Shown here in pieces: positions 24,384-33,301 of a stretch of DNA of 64,000 nt; the first letter of the stretch is position 1, and each line of letters starts with the position of its first letter. The stretch covers positions 1 to 64,000 of the forward strand of contig JADNRX010000161.1 of NCBI GenBank assembly GCA_015501595.1, read 5' to 3'. The notes beneath the pieces are model-generated. The model worked only from the letters and a program-made list of their open reading frames with translations. It was not told where the DNA came from and searched no databases. The position numbers and the translations under genes were made by a program. The DNA comes from Hymenopellis radicata. Lineage: Eukaryota > Basidiomycota > Agaricomycetes > Agaricales > Physalacriaceae.

Positions 24384-24940
24384 CACCCCTGGAAGTGCGA
24401 GAGTGTTATGACGAAAATAAACACCCCTGGAAGCAGGAAACGGCGAGCAGCGACGGCGAGAAGGATGATGGCGGGAATGGGGGATGACAACATGTCAACG
24501 ACGGGAAGCAGACTTCGGCCTCTGCAGGCAAGTCCAACAGCAGCAGCAACGGCGTAGGAATACGGCCCCTACAGGCCACGATGAACGACGAACAAAACAG
24601 CGGGGCAACGACAAATCAGCAACGGCTTCGGGATCGGCAACGGCAATCAACGGCAGAACGGCACGTCAACAGCGGGAATCGACAGCGGTGCAGCGGGAAT
24701 GCGCGCAAAGCAGCGATGACGACGGGGAATGCGCTCAACATGGAACGGCGGAGCGACAATGAAGGAATGCGGATCAACGGGATCGACGCGAAGGATGGAC
24801 ATGGATCGTCTCGGACACACGGGAAGAGTGCGCGATGACAAGGATGGCAACGACAGCATACGCAGAGGACTAGCGCAGCAACATCGACAGCGACGGCCTA
24901 TTTGATACTACCCGGCCACGATCAGGGTAGGACTCGTTTG

Positions 24941-25213
24941 TGTTGGAAAAACACGCGACGCGGGTGTCGATACGCGCGCTAGTCAGCGGAACGGGCACGC
25001 TTGCTGAGCACACAGTGCATTGGCTCTAAAGCAAACGAGTAATGAATACATCCTCGAGTACCTACTTAAATACTAGAAACATGTACCTAAGAATAGCATA
25101 TGGGGATGAGTAAGCCAAGGAGGTGGCGCGTAGATCCTATGGAGAAGACACGTCACGACCATATGTACATGTGAACATGCTCGAGCACACGAGCACTTCA
25201 ATATATTCCAACA
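24941..25213. repeat. Right LTR of the TRIM element
   Basis: A 273-bp LTR, otherwise identical to the left one except for three run-length differences and one substitution. It is followed directly by the GGAGC target duplication and the continuation of the F-box exon. Confidence 0.9.
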
Positions 25214-25320
25214 GGAGCGTTCCCGGAAAGCAGCTCCGAAATGCGTGATGAAACCGGCTGGCTAGTAATGGGCCGTGCTGGCTGAGTATTCCGCATGTGG
25301 GGGCAAGCCGTTTGGGACAT

Positions 25321-26039
25321 TTCTGAAGGAAAGACACGCGTCCTGAGTGACGGAAAACAACGTATGCGAACGTGCTTACCACAATTGGAACGGCGTTGAG
25401 GCGTAGCAAAAGGTTTACGAGGCGCTCCGGTACGACAAATGCGCGCCTAGAAGCGAGGTATGCGCAGGCGGTGATCGAAGTCCTGAAAAGAGCCTGAGGG
25501 AGTCACGTGCTGCCACATCTCTCGACTGCAAACTGTGTGGCTGGAAGATATATTGGTTATTATGGTCATTGGACGCTTAAGTGTCGTACAGTAGTACCAA
25601 GGGCTGAATCCGACCCCCTTCGCTACGTCTCTGAACATCATGCTGAAGTCCTCCAGCGCATGTCAACGGAAGACTAATCGCCGAGTCCCGACTGCGTGGA
25701 TGATATTCTTCTTCTTGGACGCTTAAGCGTCGTACTGCTCCATGCGACTACCACTGTCATCCCATCATGCCAGTGCTCAAACAGCTTTGTGGCTCACAGT
25801 GGCATTGCATAAGTGTCTTTTGGATATACTCCATATTCTACTATCAAATCTTCACTTACAACGAGTAGCCCCAACACTAAAATCATACTCTGGAATTCTC
25901 TGGGTGTCTTGAGGCCGTATACGATCCTTGCTTTCATACACTCCTGAAAATGAATGACATAAATTTAAAAGCTATGCGACGCGGGCTCATGTAGTAAAGC
26001 TATCGTCGACTCCTGCGCACCGTCAGACCGCCGTCAACA
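25321..26039. other. Promoter side of F-box copy 2 and intergenic DNA with a repeated palindrome
   Basis: 25321-25535 matches the upstream region of copy 1 without the SINE. Further right, GGACGCTTAAGYGTCGTAC occurs twice (around 25569 and 25717). In the second copy GACGCTTAAGCGTC is a perfect 14-bp palindrome. No gene. Confidence 0.5.
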
Positions 26040-27988
26040 TCATAGGAAGGTATTAGCTAGCCCCTTGTCCGTACAAGCTGTCGTTGGGATGACCCGCCCA
26101 CGGTTGAACAAGCAATCCGGGTCGTATACCTCTTTGATCGCAATGAGCCTGAAAAGTAGACAGTCAGACTCGGACAAAGGGACGCCGCCGTCCTCACCTA
26201 TTAAAGTTGTCCTCTCCCCAAACCTCAGAGATGACGCTCCACGGGCTGATGTAGTTCGGGTAGTCGTAGATGGGTGGCATGTCGAGCGAAGCCTGGAAGT
26301 CCCGCAGGTACGCCTCCATCTTTGTATCCTGCTCCTCGATATACGAGTCCAAGGTCTCGTTCACATATTGCAGCGCGATCAGCGAGATGTGCGCAGAAGT
26401 AGCATGAGGCCACGCCGTGTCACTGTCCACAATTGGTCCTGCTCCATTCCATCCGGGGAACATATCTTCTCGAAGCTTAGTAACAAGACGGAAGAACATG
26501 GCAAAGTTTCACGTACACTCCGAAACCCAAAGAGAATTTCCAGGATCCTCTCCCGCTGCTAATAGACCGTTGACAGTCTCGTTCCAGATTCCAAACGTTG
26601 TGGACCAGAAGTCGACTGTAGCGTTCGTATGACTCTTGCCATAGAAGGTCCGACGGTATCCATAGCTAAAAAAGATGAGAATAATTGCTATGGAAGACGA
26701 GGCAGCACACGTACGGATAATTCACGGCAAGATACTGCTGCAGCGTTCTCAACGAATAGGAGACTATAGACACATAATCCGCGATGTCGTACCATCCCGC
26801 ATAGGACTCGTTGAACTTGGACTCATTGCCAAAGTAGAGAGCATTCCATTGCGCAGTCAGTTCTCTATCCGTTATGGGTTCGACGCCTGTGGGATTCGAA
26901 ATAGACTTGAAGCCGTACACCATAGCAGGCATCGCGTCGGGATCGGTGTTGGTCTCGTAGAACTCTGTCGCGAGTTCCCATGCAGGTTCAACGTTATCTT
27001 GTCCAACGTAGAAGGTACCGACAGTTATAACGCCCGGGTCAGGATTCGAACGAACGTAGTAATGGCTCACGACGCCAAAGCCGAGCCATCCGCCGCCGGT
27101 ACATGCCCAGAACTAGAAACCGTTAGCTAGCAACAGAGAAGCAGCAGGAGCGACATACAAGGTCGCTGTATTCATTCTCGGGGTTGGCGTAGACAATGGT
27201 CCCGTTCACCAGCACAATTTCAAGACCGACGATATTGTCGACGCCAGTGCCATATCTTCCGGTTTGATAGGCGATGCCACCGCCCAAGAGGAAGCCGCCA
27301 GCGCCTGACGGAAATCAGCGCAAAGTTTCAGAACATAAGAAGCCCACGGTGCTCACCTATAGTAACAGCCCTAGGACCCAGGAAAGCCCAACCAGTCCCC
27401 TCAAGCGCGTCGTAAACATGCCCAGCTTTCGATCCGCCGCCGATCTTGAGAATAGCATATTCTCCATCCTCCGTTGGTTCAATAACCTCAACGGTGTCCA
27501 GATTTTGCATGTCAATGATCACGCTAGACGTCTGGGCGCCACCCATCTGTGCATGGCCGCCGCACATAACGGAGAACCCTTCGTTACCCCAAAGATCGTG
27601 ATACGAGTAATAGAACTGCATGATGATTGAGACGTCTTCTGGTGTTTGAGGGTATGCAATGGCATCAGGCTACGTGAATAATGACAATGAACACAAAAGA
27701 CGTAGACGTAATGAAGACACGCACATATGGTTTGCATTGTTTCGCCCAGACGCGCGCCTGAGTGGATCCATAAGCAACGGCTCCCGGGTATTCAACGGTC
27801 GCATTGGCGCCCAGAGCATCCGAGAGACCGTTGAGAGCGTCGTCCACTGCGATGTAAGAAACGTCGAATGAAGTCGACGGAGTATTAGGCGCAGTGAAGT
27901 TGTACGTCTTTTGCTGGAAAGCCGTGATAGCATACGCGTTTTGAACGGCAAGCGACGCGCCAAAAGCCAAGAAGACACCGGCGAACAT
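26040..27988 (-). CDS. Secreted FAD-linked oxidase (berberine-bridge/PCMH type)
   Basis: Seven or so short exons. The start MFAGVFLAFGASLAVQNAYA is a signal peptide. A PCMH-type FAD domain follows: SVMCGGHAQMGGAQTSSV, IGGGSKAGHVYDALEGTGW, GPRAVTIG, then a GGFLLGGGIAYQTGRYG block. The substrate region contains FWACTGGGWLGFGVVSHYYV. The end matches the berberine-bridge C-terminal motif: NYISPWSVISEVWGEDNFNR, then KEVYDPDCLFNRGRV. Such enzymes oxidise sugars, alcohols or alkaloid-like substrates outside the cell and pass electrons to oxygen. The usual covalent-FAD histidine could be that in CGGHAQ. The stop is at 26040. No lesion is seen. Substrate unknown. Confidence 0.82.
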
Positions 27989-29286
27989 CTTGGAGGAAAA
28001 GCAGTCGGTCCATAAGGTCGACTGTCTTGCGTGTTTTATAGGAACTGTGTCCGATGTAGCGTGGTAAAAGACTGGGGAGGATCATTTGAGGATCATCGGA
28101 AGAGAGGTGAGCCTTATCCAATGGAATGTTGGTACGCAAAATCGAACACCGCGTCAGTTGTACGATCCAGCAGAGCACATGGTCGTGGTGTAGCGAAAAG
28201 TTGTTCAGTGTGGAAGTCAGCGTAAAGCAGTTCACAAAATACGAGGCGAAGACTTGGCAAGTCATGAACGACGACTCCATGTTCTGAATTGAGGAATCTA
28301 CATGAGAGTTGTTGAACAAGTTGTTGCTTGAGCAAGCTGAGATTAGATAAATGATAAGCCCTCGGATCCGAACATCCGGAGCGATAAACCCGACTCAAAC
28401 TTCCTCCACTTTCCAAGGTTCAACGTTCAACCTCACTCGTTCTGGCGCTTCCGACCTCAGGCCTCAGGACCATGTCCTTCAAGTTAACGCCCAACGTTCG
28501 TGCGCTTCCTTCTCTTGAGGTAGATTACGTTCCCCCGATATCAAGTCGGAGCAGTCGTCGACGTCCCTTCCCGAGTACGAAAGGTACACTTCCAAGTCTT
28601 TTCAATACCCCTCAGATCTTGCCAGGCAACCGGAGCTGCAAATCATTCGCTTCATTTCAGTGGTACGTTTGGATAGGCGGCTCCAACAGCTGTTCGAATT
28701 CCTCAAACTCCATCATCATCCCGCAGTCAGCTCTAAATGCCTAGCTGAACTCTAACTCTACGTACTTCATCCCGCTCAAGCTGAGCCGAAGCTTGTTTCA
28801 ATTACGCGACGTCGAATTTTGCTGTGCAATGCGTCATCGTACGGGATGCCGCCAGTCTTTCTCCACGCAGCATCCACGCGTCTGACGAGAACAATGAAGG
28901 CATCGCATTCGGTGACTCATGTTGCGTCAGTGGCAAAGCTCTTTTTGACAGGTGACAGAGGTTTATTGTCCTTCTCCCTCGCACATGCAGCGTGTACATC
29001 AGTTTTGGAGCCAGTGCGACGATAGGACGATGTACTAAGATTGTAATCGCGTACCGCTGGAAATCATCCTGCTCCGCCCGGACGAAGCTATTTACCTCCA
29101 TGAACAAGACCAGAGGTTGACCAGAGGCGTTTGCGGAGAGGTATTTTCCAATGATCTGGACCATCAGGCGAGATTCAGAGGGGTTGTTAGGGCGTTTCGC
29201 CTGATGTAGGTTAGCCGGCAGCTATACACACTGATGATGAATTCGCTTCCCTCGATCGCACATACGGTGGCCTCATTGTCACTCTT
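27989..29286. other. Intergenic; possible small genes, none secure
   Basis: A plus-strand ORF from 28472 (MSFKLTPNVRALPSLEVDYV) and a minus-strand ORF from 29161 (MVQIIGKYLSANASGQPLV) both look protein-like for 20-40 residues. They then run into low-quality sequence at potential GT donors. I could not build a full gene from either, and neither resembles a family I know. Confidence 0.3.
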
Positions 29287-29293
29287 TATATAA
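29287..29293 (+). promoter_or_regulatory. TATA box of MARVEL-like copy 1
   Basis: TATATAA lies 68 bases before the ATG at 29361. Copy 2 has no equivalent at this position. Confidence 0.5.
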
Positions 29294-29360
29294 ACCTTCA
29301 TTACCGCTCTCTTCATCTCCCAACGTCATCCGCTCCTTCTGCCTTTCCCCTACCTGCGCT

Positions 29361-30140
29361 ATGGCTTTCGACTTGCCCCCAGTGCGCATCGCTTTGTATT
29401 TCACTCTTGTGCGTGTATCCAGGTACAATTTTGAATTGGCGATTTTCATGTTCGTTTCTGATAGGGAATTTTTTCATTCGTGTTGCTGGCTCTCACCGCA
29501 GCGCGACTTCACTACACCACCCACATTCCGGACGGTGATCCTGTCAATGGAGGAATCAATTTCTATGGTGCGCGTTGACTGCCTTGCGCCCAGTACGCGC
29601 CTGACAGCGGATATCAGATCCTGTGGTCGCTGAGCTTTTGGTGACCACGTTGTTTACCATGGCATGGTGCATATTCACGTAAGCACGCTCAATTCAACAT
29701 GTCTCTTCTTGACGCGTACTTGGGTCCTTCATAGAATACACACCATCCACAAGCGTGTCGAGAATCGATACGTCTACACGTTCCGGGGTGAATTGATTGG
29801 GCTGTTCGTACTCTGGATGTTCTGGATTTGTGGCGCTGGCGTTGCAACTGTGTGTACCCCACTCGCCTTTGGCTTCTCCGTACACTGACGTATCTTGCCG
29901 CAGAACCTCTGGGGTAACCTTAGCTGGTGCCAGCAGTACCAGCCTTGTAGGATCCTCACCGCTATGCTCGCATTCACATGGATGGGGTGGATTATTCTCA
30001 CCATCATCATGGTGATGAGCATCATGTTCGTTGTCGTCAATGGCGCTCTTCTGGAACCAATGCACGGGCGCTGGGACCCACGAGCCAGTATCTATACTGG
30101 ACATCGTGATATGTCTACTCGGCCAAACTCCGGCGTCTAA
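29361..30140 (+). CDS. MARVEL-like four-helix membrane protein, copy 1
   Basis: Five exons (29361-29408, 29465-29567, 29618-29678, 29735-29849, 29904-30140) join in phase to 187 residues. Four membrane helices are visible: ALYFTLGIFSFVLLALTAA, VVAELLVTTLFTMAWCIFT, LIGLFVLWMFWICGAGVAT and AMLAFTWMGWIILTIIMVMS. An extracellular loop HYTTHIPDGDPVNGGINFYD follows the first, and a short polar tail ends RDMSTRPNSGV. The arrangement matches the MARVEL-like proteins common in basidiomycetes, thought to organise membrane domains. Function is inferred from the fold only. A TATA box precedes it. A second copy lies 2.66 kb downstream. Confidence 0.75.
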
Positions 30141-30408
30141 AGGTGCTATATATGACTGAACAAGTGTAACTTCTATGTACTTGTCTCTTTATTTATCAGG
30201 ACATGCTAGTACAGTAGTTGGAGGGTCTATACACGTAGTAGTGAATACACTTACTGTATACCGACATGCCTTGAAACGGTTTGACCATAATAGAGTTCTG
30301 TTCGACTGAACTGGGATAGGCCTGCCATGCAGATAGCGACTCTTTTCATAATGAAGAATATTTTCAACAACCGTATGCATCATCAATTACACAGCACGAA
30401 TTACATCC

Positions 30409-31890
30409 CTACGCGTAGCTCCCCTTCGTGTGGAAGTCCTTCGCCGCCACCAGTACCCTGTACCTGCTCTTGATTTCACCCGCCTGCTCCCATGACAAAG
30501 CGAATCCATCGTCGTCCCAGATGACCGGGACGACCTCCATGACGAGAAGTTCTTCGTCCTCCTCGATCTCCATGTAGCTCCTGCCGGACCTCCTATTGTC
30601 CTTCTCGATCCTTCTCTGTCTTTTCTTCTCCCGATTTCTCATGGCGATAATCTCATTCTCCTTCTGCCTCTCCTTGTTGTGCCTCTTAATCCTTCTGCAT
30701 TCCTTGTACTCGCTCCTCACCCTGGATGCCTCCTTCTTCACCTCGTCGTATCCGGCACCATTGGTTCTGACTAAGTAAATGGCCTCCTTCATCTGCTTGA
30801 CCATCTCCGACATGTTGCACTCATCGGCCCCGTCAAAGGGAAACCTAGACGCGTGCTCGTCCGACAAGTAGATTGTAGTATTGCCGCAATCAGTGCCGTC
30901 GGTGATGTCGTTTAAGTCGACGGCGTACTTGTCCGCATACCTCTTCAGCATCTGGATGAGGGTTCCACCAGTCTTCCCATCTTTCAAGTCTCGGACAAAG
31001 TCGAAGTGGTCTGACACGGCGGCGGTGTAACAGTAGTCATGGAACAGCCTGGAGCAGACCTCCATGTCTAACCTCCTCAGGCGCATGTCTCTGTTTTTCT
31101 TCAAGAAGTCCAAGAAGTTCTTTCTAACATTCTTGGACTCCCTGAACTGCGAGATCTTCGTCCACCCCTTCTTACGCCGGTAGGCATTAAAGAAATCCGT
31201 GACCTCGGAGTTGTACATCTTGATATGGTCGAATCTCTCCTTCTCCTGTGGCGTCAACTCCAAACTGTTTCCATGCCCCGCCGCCGACGAGCAGGAGATC
31301 GTTTCCGAATCGTCCGAAGAATATCTGCATAAGATCTCCGTCATGCCGAAGGAGTAGTTCGCAATCTCTAGCTGCTCCCTGAAAGTCTTCTTCGATTCCA
31401 CCATCACTTCGTCCTCTCTGACGAAAACCGGGATGCTGGAGCCAATCATGACCTTCCCGTGGAGCTTCATCAACTCGCGAGGCTTGTACCCGGACAAGTC
31501 ATCCCTGATGACCAAGTGGATCACACCCTCCGCCACCACCTCCACATCGAACGAGATGTCCGTCGCGGGCCAAGCCCACTTGTAGCTCACCAGAAAGTTA
31601 ATCTCATCCACAGTGACCCACTTCTTCTTGGATACCTTCCAGTCCTCCAAACGTTCCAGGACTTCCGGGGGCGCGTTGTCGTTCTTGAACACCAACATGT
31701 CCATCCAACACAGCCCGCAATTACTAGCGTAGTTGGCCAGCCGATACGCGGACGCATCCTTAAATGACATCCCCTTCATCCTGAAGAGTGGGTCCGTCTT
31801 TACTTTGAATACGTCTCTTAAGAACGCCATGAGGCTGGCGAACATGGATGATGGTGTGAAGAGATTACAATAGCGTGTGAAACTCGGCAA
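30409..31890 (-). CDS. Intronless 493-codon ORF of unknown origin
   Basis: I do not recognise this protein. From MPSFTRYCNLFTPSSMFASL (the second Met, in MFASLMAF, is an equally good start) it runs without stop or intron to YRVLVAAKDFHTKGSYA at 30409. The first 200 residues look folded (WKVSKKKWVTVDEINFLVSY, LHGKVMIGSSIPVFVREDE). A Ser-rich acidic linker follows, then helices (YNSEVTDFFNAYRRKKGW). Near the end is a highly basic coiled coil (RRIKRHNKERQKENEIIAMR) followed by acidic EIEEDEELL. No transposase, polymerase or protease signature is seen. Almost every other gene here is cut by introns every 100-300 bases, so retroposition, capture from a virus or transfer are all possible. It sits between the two copies of a tandem duplication and starts 127 bases from copy 2 on the other strand. 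Confidence 0.6.
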   Translation of the reverse strand: MPSFTRYCNLFTPSSMFASLMAFLRDVFKVKTDPLFRMKGMSFKDASAYRLANYASNCGLCWMDMLVFKNDNAPPEVLERLEDWKVSKKKWVTVDEINFLVSYKWAWPATDISFDVEVVAEGVIHLVIRDDLSGYKPRELMKLHGKVMIGSSIPVFVREDEVMVESKKTFREQLEIANYSFGMTEILCRYSSDDSETISCSSAAGHGNSLELTPQEKERFDHIKMYNSEVTDFFNAYRRKKGWTKISQFRESKNVRKNFLDFLKKNRDMRLRRLDMEVCSRLFHDYCYTAAVSDHFDFVRDLKDGKTGGTLIQMLKRYADKYAVDLNDITDGTDCGNTTIYLSDEHASRFPFDGADECNMSEMVKQMKEAIYLVRTNGAGYDEVKKEASRVRSEYKECRRIKRHNKERQKENEIIAMRNREKKRQRRIEKDNRRSGRSYMEIEEDEELLVMEVVPVIWDDDGFALSWEQAGEIKSRYRVLVAAKDFHTKGSYA

Positions 31891-32016
31891 CTATAAACTG
31901 ACTGTACTGTGGGTCCACCTTCATTCCGATATGGTGGCTCCATTGCAAGCGCCGTGAGTATTGATGTAAACATTCATCAAGCGCTCGCTCCATTCTGCCG
32001 TTCCACTGCCTGTGCT

Positions 32017-32813
32017 ATGCATTTCGACCTGCCCCCGGTGCGCATCGCTTTGCATTTTATTCTTGTGCGTGTGTATCCTGGTACAATTTCCGAATTGGCG
32101 ATCTTCATTCTCAATCGTTCGTTTCTGATAGGGAATTTTCTCGTTGGTGTTGCTGGGTCTCACCGCAGCGCGACTTCACTACACCACCCACATTCCGGAC
32201 GGCGATCCTGTCAATGGAGGGATCGATTTCTACGGTGCGCGTTGGCTGCCTTACGCCCAGTACGCGCCTGACAGCGGATATCAGATCCTGTGGTCGCTGA
32301 GCTTTTGGTGACCACGTTGTTTCACCATGACATGGTGCATATTCACGTAAACCCGCTCAATTCAACATGTCTCTTCTTGACGCGTACTTGGGTCCTTCAT
32401 AGAATACACACCATCCACAAGCGTGTCGAGAATCGATACGTCTACACGTTCCGGGGTGAATTGATTGGCTGCCTGTTTGTACTCTGGATGTTCTGGATTT
32501 GTGGCGCTGGCGTTGCAACTGTGCGTACCCCATTCGCCTTTGTCTTCTCCATATACTAAGACGCATCTCGTCGCAGAACCTCTGGGGTAACCTTAGCTGG
32601 TGCCAGCAGTACCAGCCTTGTAGGATCCTCACTGCCATGCTCGCATTCACATGGATGGGGTGGATTATTCTCACCATCATCATGGTGATGAGCATCATGT
32701 TCGTTGTCGTCAATGGCGCTCTTCTGGAACCAATGCACGGGCGCTGGGACCCACGAGCCAGTATCTATACTGGACATCGTGATATGTCTACTCGGCCAAA
32801 CTCCGGCGTCTAA
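32017..32813 (+). pseudogene. MARVEL-like membrane protein, copy 2, frameshifted
   Basis: Same exon plan as the gene at 29361 and close to 90 percent identical in the last exon. It starts MHFDLPPVRIALHFIL and keeps the splice sites. One extra C at about 32333 in exon 3 (GTTTCACCATG against GTTTACCATG) throws the second helix out of frame. A further in-frame 3-base insertion changes IGLF to IGCLF. The 3' flank is also shared with copy 1 for about 200 bases. The upstream 130 bases differ more and lack the TATA box. If the extra base is an assembly error this is a working paralogue. Confidence 0.68.
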
Positions 32814-33301
32814 AGGTGCTATATATGACTGAACAAGTGTAACTTCTATGTAAAGTTGTCTCTCTATTTATCAGGACATGCTAGTACAGTAGTTGGAGGG
32901 TCTATACACGGTAGTAGTGAATATACTGTATGCCTTGAAACGTGTTTGACCATAATAGAGTTCTTCTGTTCGACTGAATTGGGATAGGGCATCCATGGTA
33001 GCCTGAGTGCAGATACAAACTTCATAAATCGCCGAGACACGTCCGAAGTTGCAACGAACAAACTCATAATCAACACGGAATGACTTCAAGCTTCAAGTTC
33101 AACTGTTTATTGTGCCATGTCAAGTGCGTGTCTATAAAAAAAATCTATGGAGGATAATGGATACAGCAGGATGAGTGGAGGTATGTTTGCAATGCATATA
33201 ATACGAAAGTCCATGAAATAAGAACAACAGCGAGAAGCGAGCAGATGGTGTCTATATGAGGTGAGATGCAAGAGAAACAGAGACTCAGATACAAATACAA
33301 A

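Larger units (their letters stand above)
24114..25213. mobile_element. TRIM-type LTR retroelement with 5-bp target duplication
   Basis: A 1.1-kb element bounded by two direct repeats of about 270 bases that begin TGTTGG and end CCAACA, and by the 5-bp target duplication GGAGC at 24109-24113 and 25214-25218. The 557-base interior (24384-24940) has no reverse transcriptase or integrase. It holds only a Gln/Arg-rich CAG/CAA/CGG composition, so it is a terminal-repeat retrotransposon in miniature. A TGGAAGTGCGAG six bases after the left LTR could be a primer-binding site. No clear polypurine tract precedes the right LTR. The LTRs differ by one substitution and three run-length indels, so the insertion is recent. 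Confidence 0.9.
22652..25320 (-). pseudogene. F-box/LRR protein gene, copy 2, interrupted by an LTR element
   Basis: Inverted duplicate of the gene at 9142-10704. From the ATG at 25320 it carries one extra C in the CPTCG codons (CCCCC against CCCC). It is then split in the first coding exon by a 1.1-kb TRIM element (24114-25213). The coiled coil and F-box region (24110-23900) carries further indels. From 23873 on, long frames remain: WNLSHVCQRWREITLSTPRL, then leucine-rich repeats 23587-22652 ending ILITPSAY without lesions. The LRR half is better preserved here than in copy 1, so the two copies decayed independently after duplication. Confidence 0.78.

Noticed and set aside
24484..24838. A coding gene in the TRIM interior (Gln/Arg-rich ORFs)
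   Set aside because: Several frames are open at once because of the CAG/CGG composition; no Gag motif such as a zinc knuckle.
30409..31890. Calling the intronless ORF a viral or transposon gene
   Set aside because: No recognisable polymerase, capsid, transposase or integrase motif and no flanking repeats of its own; left as unknown.
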